Positions 1 to 9,840 of a stretch of 16,199 bases of DNA are shown here, one piece after another. Each line of letters begins with the position of its first letter. Positions within the stretch are counted from its first letter, which is position 1. Position numbers and translations under genes: made by a program. The stretch spans positions 1 to 16,199 of the forward strand of contig CALEPU010000275.1 in NCBI GenBank assembly GCA_937913075.1, in the 5' to 3' direction. The DNA is from an uncultured Clostridia bacterium. GTDB lineage: Bacteria; Bacillota; Clostridia; Christensenellales; CAG-138. The notes below the pieces were generated by a model. That model ran no database searches. It had not been told where the DNA came from and saw nothing but the letters and a program-made list of their open reading frames with translations.

Positions 1-2467
1 CCTTGATAACACACTGCAGGATATCCTTACACGTTTTAAGAGGATGAACGGATATGCTGCACTCTGGGTACCGGGCACAGACCATGCATCTATCGCAACC
101 GAGGCTAAGATCGTTGAGCAGATGCGTAAGGAAGGTATCTTCAAGGAGGATCTGGGAAGAGAGAATTTCTTAGAGCGTGCCTGGGACTGGAAGGCTAAGT
201 ACGGCGGCAGGATCGTTGAACAGCTGAAGAAACTCGGAAGCTCATGTGACTGGGAAAGAGAAAGATTTACTATGGACGAAGGCTGCTCGCGGGCAGTTAC
301 AAAGGTCTTCGTCGATCTCTACAATAAGGGTCTTATTTACAGAGGCGACCGCATAGTCAACTGGTGCCCCTGCTGCAAGACCGCTATTTCCAACGCCGAG
401 GTCGAGTTTGAAGAGCAGCCCTCGAACCTATGGCACGTGCGCTACGATGCTCCGGACGGCAGCTATTCCATAACCGTCGCCACCACAAGACCCGAAACAA
501 TATTGGGCGATACCGGCATCGCGGTAAACCCCGAGGATGAGCGTTACGCCGATATAGTGGGCAAGACGGTAATAGTGCCGATAGTCGGCAGGGAAATACC
601 CATCGTTGCGGACGCCTACGTTGAAAAGGACTTCGGCACCGGCGCCGTCAAGATCACGCCCTCGCACGACCCGAACGATTTCGAGGTAGGCCTCAGGTGC
701 AACCTCCCCCGGATGTGCGTCTTCACCGAGGACGGGCATATCAACGAGCTCGGCGGCAAGTATCAGGGACTTACAACTAAGGAGGGCCGCAAGGGGTTCG
801 TTGAGGACCTTAAAGCTGCGGGCAATCTCGTCAAGATCGAGCCCTATACCCATAATGTCGGCACCTGCTATCGCTGCCATTCCACCATCGAGCCCATGGT
901 TTCCAAGCAGTGGTTCGTTGCCATAAAGCCCCTTGCCGAGCCCGCGATAAAGGCAGTTGAGGAAGGCAGGATAAAATTCGTGCCCGAGAAGTACACCCAG
1001 ACCTATTATAACTGGATGTACAACATAAAGGATTGGTGCATTTCGCGTCAGCTTTGGTGGGGACACCGCATACCCGCCTACTACTGCGACGAGTGCGGCG
1101 AGACCGTCGTTTCGGAGACCGCTCCCGATAAATGCCCCAAGTGCGGGGCTCCTCTCCGTCAGGATGAGGACGTGCTCGATACATGGTTCTCCTCCGGCAT
1201 GTGGCCCTTCTCAACGCTCGGCTGGCCCGATAAGACCGAGGAGCTCAAATACTATTATCCCACCTCGACGCTGTCCACGGGTTACGACCTCATTTTCTTC
1301 TGGATAGCGAGAATGATAATGTTCGGCATCTACGCCATGGGCGAAGTGCCCTTCCACACGGTCTTCCTGCATGGCATGGTGCGCGACGAGCTCGGACGTA
1401 AGATGTCCAAATCGTTAGGCAATGGCATAGACCCGCTCGAGATCATCAGAGATTACGGCGCAGACTCGCTTCGCTTTGCGCTCACCAGCGGGACCGCCGC
1501 AGGCACCGATATGCGCTTCAACCAGAAAAAGGTCGAAGCCGCAAGGAATTTCTGCAACAAGGTCTATAACGCCTCTCGTTTCGTAATGATGAACTTGGGC
1601 GACGGACCCATCGGCGATATCGACCTTGCAAAGCTCGACGTTGCAGATAAGTGGATACTCCATCGCCTAAATAACGTCGTTAGAGAGGAGACCGCCAATA
1701 TCGACTCCTACGACCTCAACCTCGGTATTGAGAAGATTTACAGCTTCATATGGACTGAGCTTTGCGATTGGTATATCGAGATGGCGAAGCCCCGCCTCTA
1801 CGGCGATGACGAAGAGGCAAAGCGCAATGTGCGCGCCATCCTCGTGAGAGTCCTTTCCGACAGCATGAAGCTGCTGCATCCCTTCATGCCATTCATTACA
1901 GAGGATATTTACACGCGGCTGCCCGGCGCAGGCGAGACGATAATGCTCTCCGATTGGCCTAAGCCCGTTGACGAGTTTGACTTTGCAGCCGAGGCTGAGT
2001 GTATGGACGGCATAATGGAGCTCGTTCGAGCTATCCGCAACGTCAGGGCAGAGATGAACGTGCCGCCCTCCAAGCGCGCGCATATGTTCATAGTTACAAG
2101 CGCCGCAAACGAGAGCTCCTGCCGCGAGGCCGCGCCCTACTTCAACAAGCTTGCCGGCGCGTCCGAGGTAACGGTGCAGCTCGATAAAGCAGGCATCGCA
2201 CCCGACGCCGTCTCCGTAGTCTCCGCGATAGGCGACGCATTCATCCCTCTCAATGAGCTCATTGATATCGAAAAGGAGCTTGCAAGGCTCGATAAGGAAA
2301 GAACGAGGGTCGAGGGTGAGGTGAAGCGTGCCGAGGGCAAACTGAACAATCAGGGCTTCATCGCCAAGGCCCCCGAAAAGGTGGTCGAGGAGGAGCGCGT
2401 AAAGCTCGCCGCGAATATCGCCCTGCTCGAAAAAATAGAGAGCAGGATCAGGGAACTCAAAGGCTGA
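1..2467 (+). CDS. valS: Valyl-tRNA synthetase, 5'-truncated by window edge
   Basis: Class I aminoacyl-tRNA synthetase that charges tRNA-Val in the cytoplasm. The reading frame is open from base 2 and begins LDNTLQDILTRFKRM, the stretch that directly follows the HIGH-type ATP motif, so the start codon and HIGH lie just left of the window. Visible parts, in order: the CP1 editing domain (TTRPETILGDTG, then GTGAVKITPSHDPNDFEVG), a CxxC zinc-ribbon-like segment (CDECG...CPKCG, about 1085-1150), the DTWFSSGMWPFSTLGWP block, the KMSKS catalytic loop at 1400-1414, the anticodon-binding helical domain, and the C-terminal coiled coil rich in Glu/Lys/Arg that ends at the TGA. About 820 residues are present, so only roughly the first 50-60 are missing. 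No frameshift is seen. The downstream ECF S-component gene begins 27 bases later and may be cotranscribed. Confidence 0.97.
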   Translation, partial: LDNTLQDILTRFKRMNGYAALWVPGTDHASIATEAKIVEQMRKEGIFKEDLGRENFLERAWDWKAKYGGRIVEQLKKLGSSCDWERERFTMDEGCSRAVTKVFVDLYNKGLIYRGDRIVNWCPCCKTAISNAEVEFEEQPSNLWHVRYDAPDGSYSITVATTRPETILGDTGIAVNPEDERYADIVGKTVIVPIVGREIPIVADAYVEKDFGTGAVKITPSHDPNDFEVGLRCNLPRMCVFTEDGHINELGGKYQGLTTKEGRKGFVEDLKAAGNLVKIEPYTHNVGTCYRCHSTIEPMVSKQWFVAIKPLAEPAIKAVEEGRIKFVPEKYTQTYYNWMYNIKDWCISRQLWWGHRIPAYYCDECGETVVSETAPDKCPKCGAPLRQDEDVLDTWFSSGMWPFSTLGWPDKTEELKYYYPTSTLSTGYDLIFFWIARMIMFGIYAMGEVPFHTVFLHGMVRDELGRKMSKSLGNGIDPLEIIRDYGADSLRFALTSGTAAGTDMRFNQKKVEAARNFCNKVYNASRFVMMNLGDGPIGDIDLAKLDVADKWILHRLNNVVREETANIDSYDLNLGIEKIYSFIWTELCDWYIEMAKPRLYGDDEEAKRNVRAILVRVLSDSMKLLHPFMPFITEDIYTRLPGAGETIMLSDWPKPVDEFDFAAEAECMDGIMELVRAIRNVRAEMNVPPSKRAHMFIVTSAANESSCREAAPYFNKLAGASEVTVQLDKAGIAPDAVSVVSAIGDAFIPLNELIDIEKELARLDKERTRVEGEVKRAEGKLNNQGFIAKAPEKVVEEERVKLAANIALLEKIESRIRELKG

Positions 2468-2494
2468 AACAGCCGATAAAGCATTATACGGCAA

Positions 2495-3034
2495 ATGGCA
2501 AACAAAACCTCCAACGATAAGCGAATTTGGCTTTTAGCCGCATACGGGCTCGTCACCGCTATAATCGCGGTGCTCACGCTCTTCGCATCCGTGCCGCTGC
2601 CAACGGGCAGCGGCGGCGCTTATCTCAACGCTGGCGACGCGGCTATTTGGTTCTCGGCGTGGCTCTTTGGTCCCGTCGGCGGCGCCGTAACCGCCGCGGT
2701 GGGCTCCGTGACAGCCGATATCCTCTACGGCTCTTTCATATACGCGCCGGCTACATTTATAATAAAGGGGCTCATGGGGCTTCTCTGCGGGCTGCTTTTC
2801 AAAAAAATAAAATACGGCGCTCCGCCTGTCGCGGGGCTGATAATGCCGCTCGGTTATTTTCTTTATGAATACGCGCTTTTTGATATCTCGGCGGCACTTT
2901 ACGGGCTTTGGACGAACGCCTTGCAGTACGCCTTCGGCTGTCTTGCAGGAATATTGCTCATTGTGTTCGGCAGCAGGGTCGCGTTCTTCCAAAAGCTGCG
3001 TGAGCGTCAGGGCTTTGAAGGGAGGAAGGAATGA
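2495..3034 (+). CDS. ECF transporter S component (substrate-binding membrane subunit), substrate unknown
   Basis: A 179-residue integral membrane protein with about five to six hydrophobic segments (approx. residues 11-32, 50-75, 82-102, 110-128, 140-160). The signature is that of energy-coupling-factor S subunits of the riboflavin/thiamine-precursor type: NAGDAAIWFSAWLFGPVGG (45-63), then ADILYGSFIYAPATFIIKGLMG (74-95). S subunits bind a vitamin or vitamin precursor and work with a shared EcfT/EcfA/EcfA' module. No such module genes are in the window, so this would be a stand-alone (group II) S subunit. The ligand cannot be read from the sequence; PF07155-like families are the best guess. 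The start at 2495 lacks a convincing Shine-Dalgarno sequence (preceding bases gcattatacggcaa), which suggests translation by coupling or a weak site. The stop overlaps the rmuC start as ATGA, so the two genes are translationally linked. Confidence 0.82.
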   Translation: MANKTSNDKRIWLLAAYGLVTAIIAVLTLFASVPLPTGSGGAYLNAGDAAIWFSAWLFGPVGGAVTAAVGSVTADILYGSFIYAPATFIIKGLMGLLCGLLFKKIKYGAPPVAGLIMPLGYFLYEYALFDISAALYGLWTNALQYAFGCLAGILLIVFGSRVAFFQKLRERQGFEGRKE

Positions 3035-4398
3035 GCGTTACTCAGTTCGTTGTTCTGCTCGCAGCCGTAGTGCTGTTGGGCGTCGGCGCGATAGTTGCCA
3101 TTTTGCTTACAAGACGCAGGGACGATATGCTCGGCGATCTGCTCATTACTTATAAAAACGAAAATGAGCGCGCGCTGGAGCGTGCCGGACGCGATATCAA
3201 GGATGACGTCGATACAAGGCTCAGGTATATGTCCGATTCCCTTAAAAACGCGCAGGAAGCATCGGCGGATCAGCTTGCCGCAGGGCAGGAGGCTTTCTTC
3301 AACCTCATGACGGAAAAGCAGAATTCCATCAACAGCGCTATCGCCGCCAACGCCGCCTCGACCGAACAAAGGTTCAAGACCTTTGAGTCCGGCAGCGCCT
3401 CCGCCATGACCGAAATGAGGGAGACAATGGAGCGGCGCATATCGAGCATGCAGCAGGATAACGATAAGCATATTGACGATATGCGCACCACAATGGAAAA
3501 GAGCCTCGACGAGGTGCGCTCCACAGTGGAGGAGAAGCTTCAAAAAACTTTAAACGACAGGATAACCGAGAGCTTCAGGCTCGTCAATGACCGCCTGACG
3601 GAGGTATATCAGGGGCTCGGCGAGATGAAAAATCTTGCGGTAGGCGTGGGCGATCTTAAAAAGGTGCTGACAAACGTAAAAACGAGGGGCACCCTCGGCG
3701 AGGTTCAGCTCGGCGCAATATTGGAGGAGATACTGACTCCCGACCAGTACGTCAAAAACTTCGACGCCAAGCAGAGAAGCCAGGAGCGCGTTGAGTATGC
3801 CGTGCGTCTGCCTGGGGAGAGCGACTCTCCCGTTTACCTGCCGATAGACTCGAAATTCCCGTCCGACGCCTACGTTCAGCTGCTTGACGCCTATGACGCG
3901 GCGGACCCCGACAGGGTCGCCTCGGCGCAAAAAAGGCTCTGCGACGTTGTCATGAAATTCGGCAGAGATATCAGGGATAAGTATATCGACCCGCCCCGCA
4001 CCACCGATTTTGCTGTAATGTTCCTGCCCACGGAGGGCATATATGCCGAGGTCGTAAGGCTCGGCATGATAGAAAGATTGCAGGCGGACTGCCGCGTCAA
4101 CATAGCGGGTCCGTCCACAATGGCTGCGCTTTTGAACAGCCTGCGTATGGGCTTCTCCATAGTTGCCATGCAGAAGCGCTCGAGCGAGGCTTGGCAGGTA
4201 TTGGGCGCGGTCAAGGGCGAGTTCGCCAATTTCGAAACGGTGCTCCTCTCCGCGCAGAAACGTCTCAATTCCGCAAACGACGACCTCGAAAAGCTCATAG
4301 GCACAAGAACGAGAGCCATTTTGAGAAAGCTCCGCGACGTCGAAACGCTGCCGCAGGAAACGCCGCCTCAGCTCGGCATTGGCGACGCGGAGGAGTAA
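3031..4398 (+). CDS. rmuC: DNA recombination protein RmuC homologue
   Basis: A 455-residue protein of the usual RmuC length and layout. It has an N-terminal membrane anchor (residues 4-26), a long charged coiled coil (about 35-215), then the conserved RmuC domain: TLGEVQLGAILEEILTPDQY (221-240), LPIDSKFP (270-277), IRDKYIDPPRTTDFAVMFLP (314-333), and GPSTMAALLNSLRMGFS (360-376). The family is linked to limiting recombination at inverted repeats, and its domain is predicted to be nuclease-like. The D273-x-K275 in the DSK motif fits that prediction, but activity is not proven for this protein. A GGAGGAAGGA ribosome binding site precedes the ATG, which overlaps the stop of the ECF gene by four bases. 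The coiled coil could hold the catalytic domain away from the membrane; that is inference. Confidence 0.95.
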   Translation: MSVTQFVVLLAAVVLLGVGAIVAILLTRRRDDMLGDLLITYKNENERALERAGRDIKDDVDTRLRYMSDSLKNAQEASADQLAAGQEAFFNLMTEKQNSINSAIAANAASTEQRFKTFESGSASAMTEMRETMERRISSMQQDNDKHIDDMRTTMEKSLDEVRSTVEEKLQKTLNDRITESFRLVNDRLTEVYQGLGEMKNLAVGVGDLKKVLTNVKTRGTLGEVQLGAILEEILTPDQYVKNFDAKQRSQERVEYAVRLPGESDSPVYLPIDSKFPSDAYVQLLDAYDAADPDRVASAQKRLCDVVMKFGRDIRDKYIDPPRTTDFAVMFLPTEGIYAEVVRLGMIERLQADCRVNIAGPSTMAALLNSLRMGFSIVAMQKRSSEAWQVLGAVKGEFANFETVLLSAQKRLNSANDDLEKLIGTRTRAILRKLRDVETLPQETPPQLGIGDAEE

Positions 4399-4433
4399 TT
4401 CGAATAGTCGGGTGATGCTGTTGGATCAAATGG

Positions 4434-4461
4434 TTGACAGCAAGTTAAAATCTGATAGAAT
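4434..4461 (+). promoter_or_regulatory. Sigma-70-type promoter of the DUF4160/DUF2442 pair
   Basis: A perfect -35 box TTGACA (4434-4439) is followed after 16 bases by TAGAAT (4456-4461), which carries an extended -10 TG (4453-4454). It sits in AT-rich DNA just after rmuC, and its start point near 4468 would give a leader of about 25 bases before the ATG at 4493. The small-gene pair is therefore likely transcribed apart from rmuC. Confidence 0.72.
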
Positions 4462-4492
4462 ATAAGCATGATATAGTATATTGGAGGGTACT

Positions 4493-4759
4493 ATGCCGGT
4501 ATTGAGCTCGTTTTATGGTATCATCGTCAGGATGTATAAGGAATCTGGCACAAAGCATAACATGCCGCATATTCATGCGGAGTACTCGGGCGATGAAGTG
4601 GTTGTAGATTTCGACGGAACCATTATAGAGGGTAAGATCCATCCGGGCAAGTTTAAGCTTCTTGCGGCATGGATTGAGATACATAAGGATGAACTTGAAG
4701 CTAATTGGAAGCTGCTTTCAAACGGCGAACAGTTTTTCCGCATAGAACCGTTAAAGTAA
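4493..4759 (+). CDS. DUF4160 family small protein
   Basis: An 88-residue protein with the DUF4160 pattern: FYGIIVRMYKESGTKHNMPHIHAEY near the N-terminus (the H-x2-PHIHA core is the family hallmark), a short strand region (VVVDFDGTIIEG), then the amphipathic W..IHKDEL..NW helix. The start is set at ATG 4493, because the GGAGGG at 4483-4488 is its ribosome binding site; an upstream in-frame TTG at 4481 would consume that site. The gene lies 10 bases upstream of a DUF2442 gene with its own GGAGG site, and both follow a strong private promoter. Such pairs are common neighbours in bacteria and are often suspected to be toxin-antitoxin or regulatory modules, but I know of no firm biochemical function. 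The AT-richer composition than rmuC or valS suggests acquisition by transfer. Confidence 0.88.
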   Translation: MPVLSSFYGIIVRMYKESGTKHNMPHIHAEYSGDEVVVDFDGTIIEGKIHPGKFKLLAAWIEIHKDELEANWKLLSNGEQFFRIEPLK

Positions 4760-4769
4760 GGAGGCTGCT

Positions 4770-5015
4770 ATGCTGCAACCAAGATTAACAAAGGTAGAGC
4801 CTCTGCCTGATATGCAGCTTATGCTTTACTATGAAACCGGCGAGGTCAAGCAGTTTGACGTGACCCCATATGCTGAGGGTTCGTGGTACGGAGAGCTGAA
4901 AGACGCTGCTTATTTCCGTTCTGTAAAGCTGCTTCCTGACGGCACTGGTATAGAGTGGAGCAATGGGCAGGATATTGCTCCGCATGAGCTATATGAGCTG
5001 AGCGTCGCTAAATAA
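4770..5015 (+). CDS. DUF2442 family small protein
   Basis: An 81-residue protein with the DUF2442 layout: VEPLPDMQLMLYYETGEVKQFDV (a beta-hairpin pair ending in the conserved F-D-V), a central YGELKDAAYFRSVKL segment, and the C-terminal GIEWSNGQDIAPHELYE signature. A strong ribosome binding site (AAGGAGG, 4758-4764) lies 5 bases before the ATG and overlaps the stop region of the DUF4160 gene, so the two form an operon. Function is unknown. By analogy with other tiny two-gene cassettes it may be the partner (antitoxin or binding partner) of the DUF4160 protein. No DNA-binding helix-turn-helix is evident in either protein, so autoregulation of the usual antitoxin type is not supported by sequence. 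Confidence 0.88.
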   Translation: MLQPRLTKVEPLPDMQLMLYYETGEVKQFDVTPYAEGSWYGELKDAAYFRSVKLLPDGTGIEWSNGQDIAPHELYELSVAK

Positions 5016-5109
5016 TCTGCGCTGAAAGCGAAGGAACCGCTGCGAGTTTTTTCCGCTTATTTGAATTCTGATCGTCTATATTACAGAACAAATATGCAAG
5101 GAGGATACC

Positions 5110-5706
5110 ATGCCCCTTTCCAGCCGGCAGTCATCTGCCGAAAACCCCGGCAATGCAAAGTTTTCATACAAGAAATACTACCCCGTGCGCAAGCTTATCT
5201 GCAAGAGCTTTGCGGAGAAGTTCAATTGTGACAACAATATCCAAAAGGTCGCATACGTACTGCGCCTCGGCGATACTCAGCCCGCGCTCGTTTGCTCCGT
5301 GGATCCTTTCATCGTTTCCGCCTATTCCGATGAGCTCGACGCCGTAGTGATGCTTCGCTTCCCCAATGAGCTTGCGGAGAAGTACGATCTGCACTTGTGG
5401 TCGAGGCTCGTCACCTCCAACACCTATAAGTACGCACACTTCGACGACACCGCTCCCGACATCGACGCAGGCCCGGGCAGCAGCGGCAATTTTAGTGATT
5501 TTCTGCCCATAGTACAGCTCTTTTTGGCAAAGCACGATGAAAAAATAATGGAGCGCACTAAGCTCTTTGACGAGGCAAGATGGGCGAGGGTAAAGGAGCT
5601 TACGGATGCATACCGCAATGAGCATCCGAATACGGCAAGGGACGGCTTCTGCTATTTCAAAAGTCAAAAAAGCCTGGCCGATATATTGGGCGGTACCCAT
5701 TATTGA
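5110..5706 (+). CDS. Hypothetical protein, 198 residues, family not recognised
   Basis: The gene has an AAGGAGG ribosome binding site (5098-5104) five bases before the ATG and GC-biased codons like the core genes, so it is very likely real. I do not recognise the family. There is no signal peptide and no membrane segment, so a cytoplasmic protein is expected. The N-terminal about 17 residues are polar and probably disordered. Residues 18-100 look like a mixed alpha/beta unit (VAYVLRLG, PALVCSVDPFIVSAYS, DAVVMLRFPNELAEKY). An acidic, glycine-rich linker (DDTAPDIDAGPGSSG) follows, then a helical C-terminal part with basic and aromatic residues (EARWARVKELTDAYRNEH). It converges on serS with a shared terminator. 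A TATATT at 5077-5082 could be its -10 box, but no good -35 is seen. Confidence 0.82.
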   Translation: MPLSSRQSSAENPGNAKFSYKKYYPVRKLICKSFAEKFNCDNNIQKVAYVLRLGDTQPALVCSVDPFIVSAYSDELDAVVMLRFPNELAEKYDLHLWSRLVTSNTYKYAHFDDTAPDIDAGPGSSGNFSDFLPIVQLFLAKHDEKIMERTKLFDEARWARVKELTDAYRNEHPNTARDGFCYFKSQKSLADILGGTHY

Positions 5707-5725
5707 GCTATTCATTAAAAAAGCC

Positions 5726-5751
5726 AAAGGGACGGTCAAGGCCGTCCCTTT
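5726..5751. terminator. Bidirectional intrinsic terminator between the converging blocks
   Basis: A perfect 10-bp stem, AAAGGGACGG (5726-5735) with CCGTCCCTTT (5742-5751), encloses a 6-base loop. Read on the minus strand it is followed after GGC by a run of six T, which suits the end of the mgtE-secA-serS operon. On the plus strand the A/T-flanked stem can end the hypothetical gene 20 bases upstream. It sits exactly between two convergent stop codons. Confidence 0.85.
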
Positions 5752-5767
5752 ATCGTATGCCGAAAGC

Positions 5768-7036
5768 TTATTTTATAACGTCGCAGTGCATGAACGGGCG
5801 AAGCACCTCGGGCACGGTAACGCTGCCGTCCTCATTCTGATAGTTTTCGAGTATGGCGGCGACAGTGCGACCTATCGCAACGCCGGAGCCGTTCAACGTG
5901 TGCACAAGCTCGGGCTTGGCGTTTTTGTCGCGGCGGAACCTTATCTGCGCCCTGCGCGCCTGGAAATCCTCGAAATTGGAGCAGGAGGAGATCTCAACGT
6001 ATCTGTTGTAGCTGGGCATCCAAACCTCGATATCGTAGGTTTTTGCGGAGGAGAAGCCGATGTCGCCGGTCGAGAGGCATACTACACGGTAGGGGAGACC
6101 CAAGCCTTGAAGCACGCGCTCTGCGTCGCGGGTCAAACTTTCAAGCTCGGCGTAGCTGTCCTCGGGCTTTGCAAACTTCACAAGCTCCACCTTGTTAAAC
6201 TGATGCTGACGGATGAGCCCCCTTGTATCGCGTCCCGCGGAGCCCGCCTCTGAGCGGAAGCAAGCGGAGTAAGCGCAGTATTTTATAGGCAGCTCACTGC
6301 CGTCGATAATGTCGCCGCGGAAGAGATTTGTCACGGGAACCTCCGCCGTGGGGATGAGGAAGTAATCCGTGCCGGTCACCTTAAAAGCATCCTCCTCGAA
6401 TTTGGGAAGCTGACCGGTGCCCGTCATAGAGGCGCGGTTGACCATGTAGGGAGGGAGTATCTCCGTGTAGCCATTTTCGGTGTGAGTATCGAGGAAATAG
6501 CTGATTATCGCCCTCTCGAGCCTTGCTCCAAGACCTCGATATACAGTGAACCTTGCGCCGGTTATCTTGCCGGCGGCGGCAAAATCAAGTATGTTCAGAG
6601 CCTCGCCGATATCCCAATGTGCCTTGGCGTCAAAGCCGAATTGCCTCGGCTCGCCCCAACGGCGGATCTCCACGTTCTCGGTGTCGTCCGCGCCCTCGGG
6701 TACGGACTCATGAGGTATATTGGGTACCGCCATCAAAAGCTCCGAAAGCCTTTCGTCATAGGCGCCGACCTCTGCGTCAAGCTCCTTTATGCGATCCGCA
6801 AGCAGCTTCATCTCTGCAAGCTTATCCGTGCAGTCAACTCCCTGCTTTTTGAGCATTGGTATCTGTGCGGAGACGGTGTTGCGCTCCGCCTTCATTGCCT
6901 CGACCTCCTGCAAAAGCTGACGGCGCTTCTCGTCAAGCGAAAGCAGCTCGGTAACGTCGGCGCCCTTGTTGCGCCTCTTGCGCATAGCTTCTACCAGCTC
7001 CTGAGGGTTTTTCCTTATGCGTTTGATGTCTAACAT
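5768..7036 (-). CDS. serS: Seryl-tRNA synthetase
   Basis: Class II aminoacyl-tRNA synthetase of 422 residues, the normal length, that charges tRNA-Ser (and tRNA-Sec where present). The N-terminal arm is a long antiparallel coiled coil (about residues 30-100) that grips the long variable arm of tRNA-Ser. The catalytic domain shows the TAE serine-binding loop (230-232), motif 2 beginning FRSEAGSAGRDTRG (260-273) and running on to HQF (278-280), and motif 3 GSGVAIGRTVAAILENYQ (383-400), with the usual C-terminal GSVTVPEVLRPFM. The ATG at 7036 has an AAGGAG site (7047-7052) about 10 bases upstream. It is the last gene of a mgtE-secA-serS run, 29 bases after secA, and is closed by the hairpin at 5726-5751. 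Confidence 0.97.
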   Translation of the reverse strand: MLDIKRIRKNPQELVEAMRKRRNKGADVTELLSLDEKRRQLLQEVEAMKAERNTVSAQIPMLKKQGVDCTDKLAEMKLLADRIKELDAEVGAYDERLSELLMAVPNIPHESVPEGADDTENVEIRRWGEPRQFGFDAKAHWDIGEALNILDFAAAGKITGARFTVYRGLGARLERAIISYFLDTHTENGYTEILPPYMVNRASMTGTGQLPKFEEDAFKVTGTDYFLIPTAEVPVTNLFRGDIIDGSELPIKYCAYSACFRSEAGSAGRDTRGLIRQHQFNKVELVKFAKPEDSYAELESLTRDAERVLQGLGLPYRVVCLSTGDIGFSSAKTYDIEVWMPSYNRYVEISSCSNFEDFQARRAQIRFRRDKNAKPELVHTLNGSGVAIGRTVAAILENYQNEDGSVTVPEVLRPFMHCDVIK

Positions 7037-7065
7037 AGTATTTAAACTCCTTGCTCAAAAAGATT

Positions 7066-9816
<2,751 letters not shown>

Positions 9817-9840
9817 TCAAAAATCTCCTTCGCAAATCAA

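Noticed and set aside
1667..2494. Minus-strand 275-codon frame opposite the end of valS
   Set aside because: valS is conserved in the sense frame across this whole stretch, so this is an antisense shadow.
4481..4492. TTG at 4481 as an earlier start of the DUF4160 gene
   Set aside because: It would put the GGAGGG ribosome site inside the coding region; the ATG at 4493 fits the site and the family length.
5016..5060. Terminator after the DUF2442 gene, suggested by a T-run at 5047-5052
   Set aside because: No stem of useful length precedes the T-run; only 3-5 bp imperfect pairings were found.
5051..5082. Promoter for the 198-residue gene (TATATT at 5077-5082)
   Set aside because: The only -35-like candidate is poor and spaced 20 bases away; too weak to annotate.
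5606..6253. Plus-strand open frame of 215 codons opposite serS
   Set aside because: Complement of a strongly conserved synthetase; the frame is kept open by GC-biased codons, and its translation resembles no family.
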